Source: Streptomyces scabiei 87.22 (GTDB lineage Bacteria; Actinomycetota; Actinomycetes; Streptomycetales; Streptomycetaceae). From it: a stretch of DNA of 64,000 nt. Numbering within the stretch: position 1 is the stretch's first letter; each line of letters opens with the position of its first letter. Location of the stretch: assembly GCF_000091305.1 (NCBI RefSeq), contig NC_013929.1:9486001-9550000 (forward strand), given 5' to 3'. This document shows positions 27,642-36,238 of this stretch, piece after piece. The position numbers and the translations under genes were made by a program. The notes under the pieces are model-generated. The model did no database searches. It was not told the origin of the DNA and was given only the letters and a program-made list of their open reading frames with translations.

Positions 27642-29171
27642 TCAGGGCAGGGGCGCCTCCTCCCGCGCCCGGGCGGCCGCGTCCGCCGTCGCCGCCCGCG
27701 CGATGTTGCGGGCCATGCCGCCGAACACCACGGAGTGGAAGGGGGCCACGCTCCACCAGTAGGCGTGACCGAGCAGGCCGTGCGGGTGGAACAGGGCCCG
27801 CTGACGGAAGAGGGTGCGTCCCGTGCCGTCGGTGTCCGCGTGCATCTCCAGCCAGGCCAGGCCCGGCAGCCGCATCTCCGCGCGCAGCCGCAGCAGCCGT
27901 CCCGGCTCGATCTCCTCGACGCGCCAGAAGTCCAGCGAGTCGCCCACCCGCAGGCGCGCGGCGTCCCGGCGGCCCCGGCGCAGGCCCACCCCGCCCGCGA
28001 GCCGGTCCAGCCAGCCGCGTACGGCCCAGGCGAGGGGGAAGGAGTACCAGCCGTTGTCGCCGCCGATGCCCTCGATGACCCGCCACAGGGACGCGCGCGG
28101 GGCGTCCACGCACAGCTCGCGGTGGTCGGTGTAGAGGCTGCCGCCGGCCCAGTCGGGGTCCGTGGGCAGCGGGTCGCTCGGCGCGCCGGGCAGCGAGGCG
28201 GACGACCAGCGGGTGGCGACCTTGGCCTCGCGCACCCGCCGCAGCGCGAGCCGTACCGCCTCGTCGAAGCCGACCGGGTGACCGGGCGGGTCCGGCACGT
28301 ACCGCGCGATGTCGTGCTCCCGGCAGACCACCTCGTGCCGCAGCGACTCGGTGAGCGGCCGGGCGATCGAGGCCGGTACCGGCGTCACCAGCCCGACCCA
28401 GTGGCTGGACAGTCCGGGGGAGAGCATCGGCACCGGCAGGATGAGCCGGTGCGGCAGCCCGGCGACGACGGCGTAGCGCCGCATCATCTCGCGGTACGTC
28501 AGCACGTCCGGCCCGCCGATGTCGAAGGTCCGGCTGACGTCGTCCGGCAGCCCGGCCGAGCCGACGAGCGCCCGCAGCACGTCCCGCACGGCCACCGGCT
28601 GGATGCGGGTGTGCACCCAGCTGGGGGTGACCATCACCGGCAGCCGCTCGGTGAGATAGCGCAGCATCTCGAAGGAGGCCGACCCCGAGCCGATCACCAC
28701 CGCCGCCCGCAGCACCGCCGTGGGCACCCCGGAATCCAGCAGGATCCGGCCGACCTCGGCGCGCGAGCGCAGATGCGGCGACAGTTCCCGCTCCGGCACG
28801 CCGTACGGGGTGAGCCCGCCCAGGTACACGAGCCGGCGCACCCCGGCGGCCCGGGCGCGCTCCCCGAAGATCCGGGCCGCCCGCCGGTCCGTCTCCTCGA
28901 AGTCCGTGCCGGTCCCGAGCGCGTGCACCAGGTAGTAGCCGACGTCGACACCCCGCATCGCCCGCGCCACGGACTCCGCGTCGGTGACGTCGCCGCGGAC
29001 CACCTCGACGGAGCCGGCCCACGGATGGTCGCGCAGCCGCTCCGGCGAACGGACCAGACAGCGCACCCGCAGGCCCGCCTCCAGCAGCTCCGGGACGAGC
29101 CGCCCGCCGATGTACCCGGTCGCGCCGGTCACCAGGCAGAGCGGTCCGCTGTCGCGTACGTCTCCCGTCAT
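27642..29171 (-). CDS. SDR-DUF2867 fusion protein
   Basis: This 509-residue two-domain protein has an N-terminal atypical SDR/NmrA-like Rossmann domain (CLVTGATGYIGGRLVPELL near residues 12-30, with Tyr in VYLGGLTPYGVPE). A DUF2867 lipid-binding-like domain follows from about residue 350 (SLYTDHRELCVDAP...FGGMARNIARA). The ATG at 29171 follows GAGGAA; an upstream GTG at 29219 is also possible. It is co-directional with photolyase, 139 bp apart, and often occurs with photolyase/lit loci in Streptomyces. Its substrate is unknown. Confidence 0.82.
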   Translation of the reverse strand: MTGDVRDSGPLCLVTGATGYIGGRLVPELLEAGLRVRCLVRSPERLRDHPWAGSVEVVRGDVTDAESVARAMRGVDVGYYLVHALGTGTDFEETDRRAARIFGERARAAGVRRLVYLGGLTPYGVPERELSPHLRSRAEVGRILLDSGVPTAVLRAAVVIGSGSASFEMLRYLTERLPVMVTPSWVHTRIQPVAVRDVLRALVGSAGLPDDVSRTFDIGGPDVLTYREMMRRYAVVAGLPHRLILPVPMLSPGLSSHWVGLVTPVPASIARPLTESLRHEVVCREHDIARYVPDPPGHPVGFDEAVRLALRRVREAKVATRWSSASLPGAPSDPLPTDPDWAGGSLYTDHRELCVDAPRASLWRVIEGIGGDNGWYSFPLAWAVRGWLDRLAGGVGLRRGRRDAARLRVGDSLDFWRVEEIEPGRLLRLRAEMRLPGLAWLEMHADTDGTGRTLFRQRALFHPHGLLGHAYWWSVAPFHSVVFGGMARNIARAATADAAARAREEAPLP

Positions 29172-29296
29172 GGGTTCCTCGGTTCCTCGCGTCGGCGTCC
29201 CCCTCGTCATCCCTTCCACCGCGAGCGCGGTCGTGGATGCGCCGGAGGGCCACCGCCGCGCGATCGGGTGATCGGCAGGACGGCTACGCTGACCGC

Positions 29297-29803
29297 GTGG
29301 CCACAGTGAACGACCCCGGGCGCCGGGCGGGCGAGGACGGGTCCGGCGGCCCCGCGGCAGCGACCGATCTGCACGCCTTCGCCGTCGCGCTGCGCCGGAT
29401 GAACGGCGAGATCAACCGCTTGGTGCACGCGTTCGCGGGCGACCACGGACTGCACGCGACGGACGTCCAGGCCCTCGCGGCGATCCTGGACGCTGACGCC
29501 CCCATGACCCCGAAACGCCTGCGCGAACACCTCGGACTCACCTCCGGCGCCGTCACCGCCTGCGTGGACCGGCTGGAGCGCGCCGGGCACGTCCGCCGGG
29601 TCCGGGAGAGCGCCGACCGCCGGGTGGTCCACCTGTACTACGCGGCCGACGCCCGCGCGGCCGCCCGTACCTACTTCCGGCCGCTCGCGGAGGCCACGGA
29701 CGCCGCGCGCGCACGGTTCACCGGGGACGAACTGGCCGTGGTGGTGCGCTTCCTCGCCGCGATGAACGAGGAACTGGGCGCGAGCGCCGACCGCGCCCGC
29801 TGA
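29297..29803 (+). CDS. MarR-family transcriptional regulator
   Basis: This 168-residue winged-helix regulator carries PMTPKRLREHLGLTSGAVTACVDRLERAGHV near residues 69-100, followed by the wing RESADRRVVHLY. It lies upstream of an MMPL transporter with a palindrome between them, so it is probably the repressor of that transporter. The GTG at 29297 lacks a Shine-Dalgarno sequence but has a TACGCT box at 29285-29290, 6 nt upstream, so a leaderless mRNA is likely. Confidence 0.85.
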   Translation: MATVNDPGRRAGEDGSGGPAAATDLHAFAVALRRMNGEINRLVHAFAGDHGLHATDVQALAAILDADAPMTPKRLREHLGLTSGAVTACVDRLERAGHVRRVRESADRRVVHLYYAADARAAARTYFRPLAEATDAARARFTGDELAVVVRFLAAMNEELGASADRAR

Positions 29804-29902
29804 CCGGCCCGGCGACGGGACATGCCGACCGGGCGGGCCGGGGTGCATCCAGGGGCCGGGTGCGGGCGGAAGAAGCGGTGCCGTCTATGATCGCCGCCGG
29901 CA

Positions 29903-29937
29903 AACAAACTCAATCATTGAGATTGTTTTTCATTGAG
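29903..29937. promoter_or_regulatory. palindromic operator upstream of MMPL transporter
   Basis: AACAAACTCAAT at 29903-29914 and ATTGAGATTGTT at 29916-29927 form a palindrome around one central base with one mismatch. A further half-site ATTGAG is at 29932-29937. The A/T-rich block stands out from the GC-rich background and lies between the MarR gene and the transporter, as expected for a MarR-family operator. Confidence 0.7.
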
Positions 29938-29997
29938 ACAGTGATCGAGGCCGTGATCGAGACCGTGAGATCCGTCCGCCCCTGAGCCTGGAGCACC

Positions 29998-32082
29998 ATG
30001 CCCACCATCCCCCGACGCGCCCGCCGGCTCGTTCCCCTGCTGCTGATCGCCGTCTGGCTCGTCGTCGGAGGGGTTCTCGGCCCCTACGCCGGACGCCTCG
30101 GCGAGGTCGCCACCAACGACCAGGCCGCGTTCCTGCCGCGCAGCGCCGAATCCACCGAGGTCGTCACCGCCCAGCGGGCCTTCCGTCAGGACGAGACGCT
30201 CGTGGCGATCGTCGTCTGGACCGGAGAGGGCCTCGCCGGCCGGCGCACCGCGGCCGACCGGGCCCTCGCCTCCCTCGACGGCACTCCCGGCGTGGCGGGA
30301 CAGGTCTCGCCCGCCCTGCTCTCCGAGGACCGCGAAGCACTCCGCGGGGTCGTCCCGCTGCGACCCGACCTCGGCGACGCCCTGCCCGGCACCCTGGACC
30401 GGGTGCGGGCCGCCGCCGAACGGGTCCCCGGCACCACCGTCCAGCTCGCGGGCCCCGCCGCGAGCCAGGCGGACCTCTCCGACGCCTTCGCCGGGATCGA
30501 CGGCCTGCTGCTCGCCGTCGCACTCCTCACCGTGCTGGTGATCCTGCTCCTCGTCTACCGCAGCGTCCTGCTCCCCCTGGTGATCATCCTGGGCGCGGTG
30601 TTCGCCCTCGGCCTCGCCTGCGCGGTCGTGTACGCGCTCGCCGACCAGGGCGTCGTCCGGGTCGACGGGCAGGTCCAGGGCATCCTGTCGATCCTCGTCA
30701 TCGGCGCCGCCACCGACTACGCCCTGCTGCTCACCGCCCGGTTCCGCGAGGAACTCGGCGCGCACGCCGACCGCTTCGCGGCCATGCGGGCCGCGCTGCG
30801 CCAGTCCTGGGGCGCCATCGTGGCCAGCGCCGCGACCGTCGCCCTCGGCCTGCTCGCCCTGCTGCTGAGCGACCTCACCAACAACCGCGCGCTCGGGCCG
30901 GTGGGCGCCATAGGCATCGCCTGCGCGGTCCTCGCCACCCTCACGTTCCTGCCCGCCGTCCTCGTCGCCCTCGGGCGCGCCGCCTACTGGCCCGCCCGGC
31001 CCGGCGGTCCGTCGGACGCCCCGGGCAGGGGTGAGGGCGTGTGGCGGCGCGTCGCGGGCCTCGTCGACCGGGCGCCGCGCCGGGTGTGGGCGCTGACCCT
31101 GGCCCTGCTGCTCGCCGGGGCCGCCTTCGCGCCCACGCTCACCTCCAAGGGCGTGCCCCTGGACGAGACCTTCGTGAACGACGCGCCCTCCGTCGCCGCT
31201 CAGCAGACCCTCGGCGACCACTTCCCGGGCGGCTCGGGCAACCCCGCCGTCGTCGTCGCGGACGCGGACCGGCTGGAGCGGGTGCTGGCCGCTGCCCGGG
31301 ACACCGACGGCGTCGCGACGGCGGCCGCCGTCGACAGGACCGGACGCCCCGGCGGCGAGCCCCTGGTCGTCGACGGACGCGTACGGGTCGACGTCACCCT
31401 GGACGCCGCCGCCGACAGCGACGCCGCGAAGCGGACGGTGGCCCGCCTGCGGACCGCCCTGCACGCCGTGCCCGGAGCCGACGCCCTCGTCGGCGGCTAC
31501 ACCGCCCAGCAGTACGACACCCTGCGCACCGCCGAACGCGACCGAACCCTGATCGTCCCCGTCGTCCTCGTCCTCATCCTGCTCATCCTGACCGGCCTGC
31601 TGCGCTCCCTGCTGCTGCCCGTCCTGCTGGTCGCCACGGTCGCCCTGAACTTCCTGGCCACGCTGGGCGTCTCCGCGCTCGTCTTCCGGCACGTCCTCGG
31701 GTTCACCGGCACCGACCCGTCCGTGCCCCTCTACGGGTTCGTCTTCCTGGTCGCGCTGGGCGTCGACTACAACATCTTCCTGATGTCCCGGGTCCGCGAG
31801 GAGTCACTGCGGCACGGCGCACGCGAGGGTGTGCTGCGCGGCCTGGTCAGCACGGGCGGCGTGATCACCTCCGCCGGCGTGGTGCTCGCCGCGACGTTCG
31901 CGGCGCTGGGCGTCATCCCGCTCGCCTTCCTCGCGCAGATCGCCTTCATCGTGGCCTTCGGGGTCCTCCTCGACACCCTCGTGGTGCGCTCGCTCCTGGT
32001 GCCGGCACTGGTCCGGGACCTCGGCGAGCGCGCCTGGTGGCCGGGGAGCGTACGTTCCGACGAGGACGGGACGGGTGCCTGA
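29998..32082 (+). CDS. MMPL-family (RND-type) membrane transporter
   Basis: This 694-residue inner-membrane protein has about 11-12 hydrophobic segments and two duplicated halves, each with a large extracellular loop. Family signatures include VIGAATDYALLLTARFREEL near residues 232-251 and FLVALGVDYNIFLMSRVREESLRHGAREG near 582-610, which carry the Asp-Tyr pairs of the proton relay. The role is export of lipids or small hydrophobic compounds; the substrate is unknown. The ATG at 29998 follows GGAG with 4 nt spacing. A MarR-like operator controls it. Confidence 0.88.
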   Translation: MPTIPRRARRLVPLLLIAVWLVVGGVLGPYAGRLGEVATNDQAAFLPRSAESTEVVTAQRAFRQDETLVAIVVWTGEGLAGRRTAADRALASLDGTPGVAGQVSPALLSEDREALRGVVPLRPDLGDALPGTLDRVRAAAERVPGTTVQLAGPAASQADLSDAFAGIDGLLLAVALLTVLVILLLVYRSVLLPLVIILGAVFALGLACAVVYALADQGVVRVDGQVQGILSILVIGAATDYALLLTARFREELGAHADRFAAMRAALRQSWGAIVASAATVALGLLALLLSDLTNNRALGPVGAIGIACAVLATLTFLPAVLVALGRAAYWPARPGGPSDAPGRGEGVWRRVAGLVDRAPRRVWALTLALLLAGAAFAPTLTSKGVPLDETFVNDAPSVAAQQTLGDHFPGGSGNPAVVVADADRLERVLAAARDTDGVATAAAVDRTGRPGGEPLVVDGRVRVDVTLDAAADSDAAKRTVARLRTALHAVPGADALVGGYTAQQYDTLRTAERDRTLIVPVVLVLILLILTGLLRSLLLPVLLVATVALNFLATLGVSALVFRHVLGFTGTDPSVPLYGFVFLVALGVDYNIFLMSRVREESLRHGAREGVLRGLVSTGGVITSAGVVLAATFAALGVIPLAFLAQIAFIVAFGVLLDTLVVRSLLVPALVRDLGERAWWPGSVRSDEDGTGA

Positions 32083-32140
32083 CACCCGATGACGGGCACC
32101 CGGTGATTGACGGCCTGTGACGGGTGCCGGGTGACCGTGC

Positions 32141-32170
32141 GGTGCCCGGGGCGGAAGCGCCCCGGGCACC
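32141..32170 (+). terminator. strong hairpin terminator after MMPL gene
   Basis: A 13-bp perfect stem, GGTGCCCGGGGCG, loop GAAG, then its reverse complement, 58 bp after the transporter stop. Confidence 0.75.
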
Positions 32171-32311
32171 GTGTCATCGAGCCGTCGTCCCCGGGTCCAT
32201 TCCGTTCGCACGGGTGCGGAATGCGCGCCGAATTCCCCACCCGTACAAGGGCCGGCGGCCGTCCGGCGCGAAAGGTGACGGTCCGCTATACGAGACCCGA
32301 TCCCCTTCTTC

Positions 32312-32348
32312 TTGACGGTCGTCGGCGGCGGCTGTCACGATCGACGGC
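32312..32348 (+). promoter_or_regulatory. leader-peptide promoter
   Basis: TTGACG at 32312-32317, an 18-nt spacer, CACGAT at 32336-32341 and then 7 nt to the ATG of the leader peptide. The geometry predicts a leaderless transcript. Confidence 0.5.
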
Positions 32349-32432
32349 ATGAACATGCGACTGGATCTCACGCGGCGACGCCACGTCGACCTCGCGCGCG
32401 TCTCCAGCGCCTCCTGTCGCTCCGCGGCCTGA
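32349..32432 (+). CDS. leader peptide upstream of sulfonate genes
   Basis: This 27-residue peptide, with core TRRRHVDLARVSSASCRS, has an ATG at 32349 and a TGA at 32430-32432. Short peptides with the R-H-V-D-L-x-R-V-x-S-A-x-C-R core are known in Streptomyces upstream of sulfur-assimilation genes. In mycobacteria, leaderless Cys-containing short ORFs act as cysteine-responsive attenuators (the polycysteine leader work of the Wade and Gray groups). The single Cys codon (TGT) lies close to the end. Control of ssuE/ssuD by cysteine supply is inferred. Confidence 0.7.
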   Translation: MNMRLDLTRRRHVDLARVSSASCRSAA

Positions 32433-32571
32433 TCACCTCTCTCCGATCCGCCGCGCGTTTCCTTTTTCCGCCCGAATTCTCCGCGGCCGCGCACGCGTCG
32501 AGGTGAACGCGTTCTCCACGAACGCGCGCCTGCATCCCGACTCCGTATCCCGGACTCCGACCTCGAATTCG

Positions 32572-32613
32572 GTGTGCCCGATTCCGCGTGCCCGAGTCCG
32601 CGCGCCCGATTCG
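32572..32613. repeat. three degenerate 14-bp tandem repeats in ssu leader region
   Basis: Copies GTGTGCCCGATTCC, GCGTGCCCGAGTCC and GCGCGCCCGATTCG follow each other without spacers. TTCCGCGAA also occurs twice, at 32629-32637 and 32659-32667. All lie in the roughly 340-bp untranslated stretch between the leader peptide and ssuE, which otherwise shows no coding sequence. Confidence 0.5.
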
Positions 32614-32773
32614 GTACGCCGGGAGAATTTCCGCGAAGTCCGGTGCTGCCGCGTGACGTTCCGCGAAAGAGCCGCGGCGAAGGCCAACTACGCCTGCGCA
32701 CTCCGCACTTCCAGCCACTCCCGTCCGGGGTGCCCGTCCGCTCGGGCACCACCGGCTCCCAGAAAGAGGGCCC

Positions 32774-33328
32774 ATGGCCACCGTCCTGTCCGTCTCCGGC
32801 AGCCCCTCCGTCTCCTCCCGTACGGCAAAGCTCGTACGCCACCTCGACGCGCGCCTGGCCGCCCGGGGCCACGAGGTCGTCCCGCTCGACATCCGGACGA
32901 TCCCCGCCGAGGCCCTGCTCGGAGCGGACTTCAGGCATCCTGCCGTCGTCGAGGCCGCCGAACTCTTCGACCGGGCCGACGGGATCGTCATCGCCACCCC
33001 CGTCTACAAGGCCGCCTACTCCGGCGTGCTCAAAGCCCTGCTCGACCTGCTCCCGCAGTACGCCCTCACCGGCAAGACCGTGCTGCCCCTGGCCACCGGC
33101 GGCACCACCGCCCACGTCCTCGCCATCGACTACGCGCTGCGGCCGGTCCTCAGCTCCATGGGCGCCCGGCACATCGTCCCCGGCTGGTTCACCCTCGACA
33201 AGGACATCGCCGTCGGGGAGGACGGCAAGGTCACGGTCGCCCCGGCCACGGCCGAGGCCCTCGGCCAGGTCGTCGACCAGTTCCTCACCGCCCTCGGCCC
33301 CGCACCGGTTCTCGCCGCCGCGAGCTGA
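32774..33328 (+). CDS. ssuE: NAD(P)H-dependent FMN reductase, SsuE-type
   Basis: This 184-residue flavodoxin-like protein supplies FMNH2 to alkanesulfonate monooxygenase. Recognisable segments are LSVSGSPSVSSRTAKLV at the N-terminus, ADGIVIATPVYKAAYSGVLKALLDLL near residues 73-98 and GKTVLPLATGGTTAHVLAIDYALRPVL near 103-130. The ATG at 32774 follows an AGAAAGAGGG stretch. The next gene is ssuD, so the pair forms a two-component sulfonate desulfonation system. No Ssu ABC importer lies in this window. Confidence 0.9.
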   Translation: MATVLSVSGSPSVSSRTAKLVRHLDARLAARGHEVVPLDIRTIPAEALLGADFRHPAVVEAAELFDRADGIVIATPVYKAAYSGVLKALLDLLPQYALTGKTVLPLATGGTTAHVLAIDYALRPVLSSMGARHIVPGWFTLDKDIAVGEDGKVTVAPATAEALGQVVDQFLTALGPAPVLAAAS

Positions 33329-33408
33329 CCCGGACCTTCGGCGCCGGACGAGCCGGCGGACGACGCCGAAGACCCGTCGCCCGGCACCTCCCTGATCGGA
33401 GACCCCGC

Positions 33409-34560
33409 GTGTCCCTCACCTTCCACTGGTTCCTCCCCACCAACGGCGACAGCCGCCACGTCGTCGGCGGCGGCCACGGCACCCCCGCCACCGCGTCCGG
33501 CCGGGACCGGCCGCCGACGGTGGCCTATCTGGGCCAGATCGCCCGCGCCGCCGAGGACCTGGGCTTCGTCGGCGCGCTCACCCCCACCGGTGCCTGGTGC
33601 GAGGACGCCTGGCTCACCACCGCGATGGTCAGCCGGCACACCGAACGCCTCAAGTTCCTGGTCGCCTTCCGCCCCGGCTTCGTCTCGCCCACCCTCGCCG
33701 CCCAGATGGCCTCCACCTTCCAGCGGCACACCGGCGGGCGGCTCCTCCTCAACGTCGTCACCGGCGGCGAGAGCCACGAGCAGCGCGCCTACGGCGACTT
33801 CCTCGACAAGGACGCCCGGTATCGCCGTACCGGTGAGTTCCTGCACGTCGTCAGGGAGTTGTGGGAGGGCAGGACCGTCGACCTGGACGGCGAGCACCTC
33901 CGGGTCGAGGACGCGAGGCTCGCCCGGCTGCCCGACCCCGTGCCCGAGGTGTACTTCGGCGGCTCCTCACCCGTGGCCGGGGAGGTCGCCGCCCGGCACG
34001 CCGACGTCTACCTGACCTGGGGCGAACCACCGGCCAGGGTGGCCGAGAAGATCGCCTGGATCAGGGGGCTGGCGGAGAAGGAGGGCCGCACCCTCCGTTT
34101 CGGGATCAGACTGCACGTCATCACCCGCGACACGGCCGAGCAGGCGTGGGCGGAGGCGAACCGGCTGCTCGACGGCTTCGACGCCGAGACCGTACGGGCC
34201 GTGCAGGCCGGACTGGCCCGCAGCGAGTCGGAGGGCCAGCGGCGCATGCTCGCCCTGCACGGCGGCCGCCGCGACAGCCTGGAGATCCACCCCAACCTCT
34301 GGGCCGGCGTCGGTCTCGTGCGCGGCGGCGCGGGCACCGCACTGGTCGGCAGCCACGACGAGGTCGCCGACCGGATCGTGGAGTATCACGCCCTCGGCAT
34401 CGACGAGTTCGTGCTCTCCGGCCACCCCCATCTGGAGGAGGCGTACTGGTTCGGGGAGAACGTCCTCCCGCGCCTCGCCGCCCGGGGCCTGTGGCAGCAC
34501 CCGTTCACCGTGCCGCCTGCCGCCCCGGCGCAGGTGCCGTTCGCGAGCGTGCCGTCGTAG
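33409..34560 (+). CDS. ssuD: FMNH2-dependent alkanesulfonate monooxygenase, SsuD-type
   Basis: This 383-residue protein has the length of E. coli SsuD (381). It cleaves alkanesulfonates to aldehyde and sulfite. It is a TIM-barrel luciferase-like protein with HWFLPTNGDSRH at the N-terminus. Family segments include GALTPTGAWCEDAWLT, LKFLVAFRPGFVSPTLAAQM, NVVTGG and YRRTGEFLHVVRELWEG. The GTG at 33409 follows GGAG. Together with ssuE and the upstream leader peptide it forms a sulfur-scavenging unit. Confidence 0.92.
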   Translation: MSLTFHWFLPTNGDSRHVVGGGHGTPATASGRDRPPTVAYLGQIARAAEDLGFVGALTPTGAWCEDAWLTTAMVSRHTERLKFLVAFRPGFVSPTLAAQMASTFQRHTGGRLLLNVVTGGESHEQRAYGDFLDKDARYRRTGEFLHVVRELWEGRTVDLDGEHLRVEDARLARLPDPVPEVYFGGSSPVAGEVAARHADVYLTWGEPPARVAEKIAWIRGLAEKEGRTLRFGIRLHVITRDTAEQAWAEANRLLDGFDAETVRAVQAGLARSESEGQRRMLALHGGRRDSLEIHPNLWAGVGLVRGGAGTALVGSHDEVADRIVEYHALGIDEFVLSGHPHLEEAYWFGENVLPRLAARGLWQHPFTVPPAAPAQVPFASVPS

Positions 34561-34570
34561 GCCGCGGACG

Positions 34571-35071
34571 TCACACCGCGCGTTCCATGCAGACCAGGTG
34601 CTCCCGCGCGTCCCACGATCCGGTGACGCGGAAGCCGAGCCGCTCGTACAGGGCGACGGCGGCGGTCCGCCACCGCCACACCGACAGTCGTACGGTGTCC
34701 GCGCCGCGATCGGCGGCGTGGGCGAGTGCGGCGGTGAGGAGGGCGGAGGCAACGCCCCGGCCGCGGAACGCCGGGTCCGTCCAGAGTCTCTTGATCTCGG
34801 CGTGCCCGTCGGCGGGGCCCGTCACCACCACGCAGCCCACCGCCGTGTCCTCGCTCAGGGCCAGCAGTACGACGTCGCCGGCGAACGCGGACCCGGGGTC
34901 GGAGATCTCGGCCCGGTAGCGGTCCGGGAGCTGGGCCGCGTCGGCGACGGGGACTCCCTTCTCGGCCTCCGTCCGCAGGTGGTACGCCGTCAGCAGCGGG
35001 GCCGGACCGTCGCCGGTGCAGACCGTGCGGTTCGGCCACCGGACGACCCGGACCTCGTGCTGAGCAGTCAT
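34571..35071 (-). CDS. GNAT acetyltransferase
   Basis: This 166-residue single-domain GNAT protein has the acetyl-CoA site LWTDPAFRGRGVASALLTAAL near residues 96-116, followed by WRTAAVALYERLGFRVTG. The ATG at 35071 has no clear Shine-Dalgarno sequence. It is convergent with ssuD, 10 bp away, and its substrate is unknown. Confidence 0.8.
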   Translation of the reverse strand: MTAQHEVRVVRWPNRTVCTGDGPAPLLTAYHLRTEAEKGVPVADAAQLPDRYRAEISDPGSAFAGDVVLLALSEDTAVGCVVVTGPADGHAEIKRLWTDPAFRGRGVASALLTAALAHAADRGADTVRLSVWRWRTAAVALYERLGFRVTGSWDAREHLVCMERAV

Positions 35072-35127
35072 GACGCCAGCATCGCAGCTCACCGGCCGGG
35101 CCGTGCACGGGCCCCGGGCGCCCCGGT

Positions 35128-36171
35128 TCAGTACGCGTCCGACAGGGAGCCGAGGTGGGCCCGGCGCACTTCGTCGGTCTGGCCCTGGACGAGCAGGAAC
35201 AGGGCCTCGCGGGCCAGGCGCTGCGCCCGGCTGTCCAGGGTCAGGGCCCGTCCGCCGCCGGCGACGACCGCGGCGGTGGTCGCCGTGCGCATGAGGTCGA
35301 ACGCCTTGGTCTTGAGGGCGAGCCGCTCCTCCATGTGCTCGTGGGGCGCGGGGTGGTCGGCGAGGGCGTACGCCTGCCGCCGCACCTTGTCCACCCGCAG
35401 CCGCAGCCCCTTGGTCCGCGGATCGTCCTGGTCCAGCAGGGAGAGGGCGGACTCGGCGACCCCGAACACCGCCGGCGAGGCGTTGGCCGGCTTGGGGCGG
35501 TCGCTCGCGGCCCAGGACTCGTAGGGGGAGTGCAGGGCCACCGCGTCGTCGGAGATCCACAGTCCGTCGAGGTGGAGCGAGACCGTACGGGCCGCCGTGA
35601 GCGCCGCGAGCCGCAGGGGTGCGGAGGCCCGCAGTCCGGACTGCTCCCGGGCCTCGGCGAAGGCGAACACCACCTCGTCCGCGTCCGTCACCCCGGCCAG
35701 CAGCATCACGTCGTTGAGGCCCCACCCCGTGTACCAGGGCACCGTGCCGTGGAACAGCCAGCCACCCCGCTTCGGCACCGCCCGGACCGGCACCTGCGGA
35801 TATCTGCGCAGATGCGCGTACGCGACGCCGGACAGCAGTTCACCGGTGGCCAGTCTCCCCAGCAGGCGTTCACGGGCCGGCAGTTCGCTCTTCACCAGGG
35901 TCAGCACGGGCGTGTGGTGCTGGGTCTGCACGAACCAGGTCGAGCAGCAGGCCCCGGCGAGGATCTCGGCGGTCTCCCGCGCCACGGAGTTCGGGGCCCC
36001 CGACCCGCCGTACGCCACCGGCGCGCTCACCCCGAGCAGCCCCGACCGCCTGATCGCCTCGATGCTGTCGGCGGGCACCCCCTCCTGGTCGACACGCTCG
36101 GCCCGAGGTGCGAGCACCTCGGCGGCGAGTCGGTGCGCCTGGACGACGAGGGGATGCGGTGACGTGGTCAT
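35128..36171 (-). CDS. acyl-CoA dehydrogenase-like flavoprotein
   Basis: This 347-residue acyl-CoA dehydrogenase superfamily protein reads AIRRSGLLGVSAPVAYGG, ETAEILAGACCSTWFVQTQHH and VPKRGGWLFHGTVPWYTGWG. It lacks a clear catalytic Glu region typical of fatty-acid dehydrogenases, so it may be one of the flavin-dependent monooxygenases or nitroalkane oxidases of that fold (DszC/SfnB-like). Its place near ssuD hints at sulfur metabolism, but a MarR gene is divergent. The ATG at 36171 follows GGGGAG. Confidence 0.75.
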   Translation of the reverse strand: MTTSPHPLVVQAHRLAAEVLAPRAERVDQEGVPADSIEAIRRSGLLGVSAPVAYGGSGAPNSVARETAEILAGACCSTWFVQTQHHTPVLTLVKSELPARERLLGRLATGELLSGVAYAHLRRYPQVPVRAVPKRGGWLFHGTVPWYTGWGLNDVMLLAGVTDADEVVFAFAEAREQSGLRASAPLRLAALTAARTVSLHLDGLWISDDAVALHSPYESWAASDRPKPANASPAVFGVAESALSLLDQDDPRTKGLRLRVDKVRRQAYALADHPAPHEHMEERLALKTKAFDLMRTATTAAVVAGGGRALTLDSRAQRLAREALFLLVQGQTDEVRRAHLGSLSDAY

Positions 36172-36238
36172 GGGGTGATTCTCCCCGGCTCGGACCCCGG
36201 AGATCACCTCTTCCGGGCCGGAGCGTACGCCCTCTATA

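Noticed and set aside
32503..33408. Plus-strand open frame running into ssuD
   Set aside because: It crosses ssuE in another phase and has no conserved domain; the GTG at 33409 has a ribosome site and gives the usual SsuD length.
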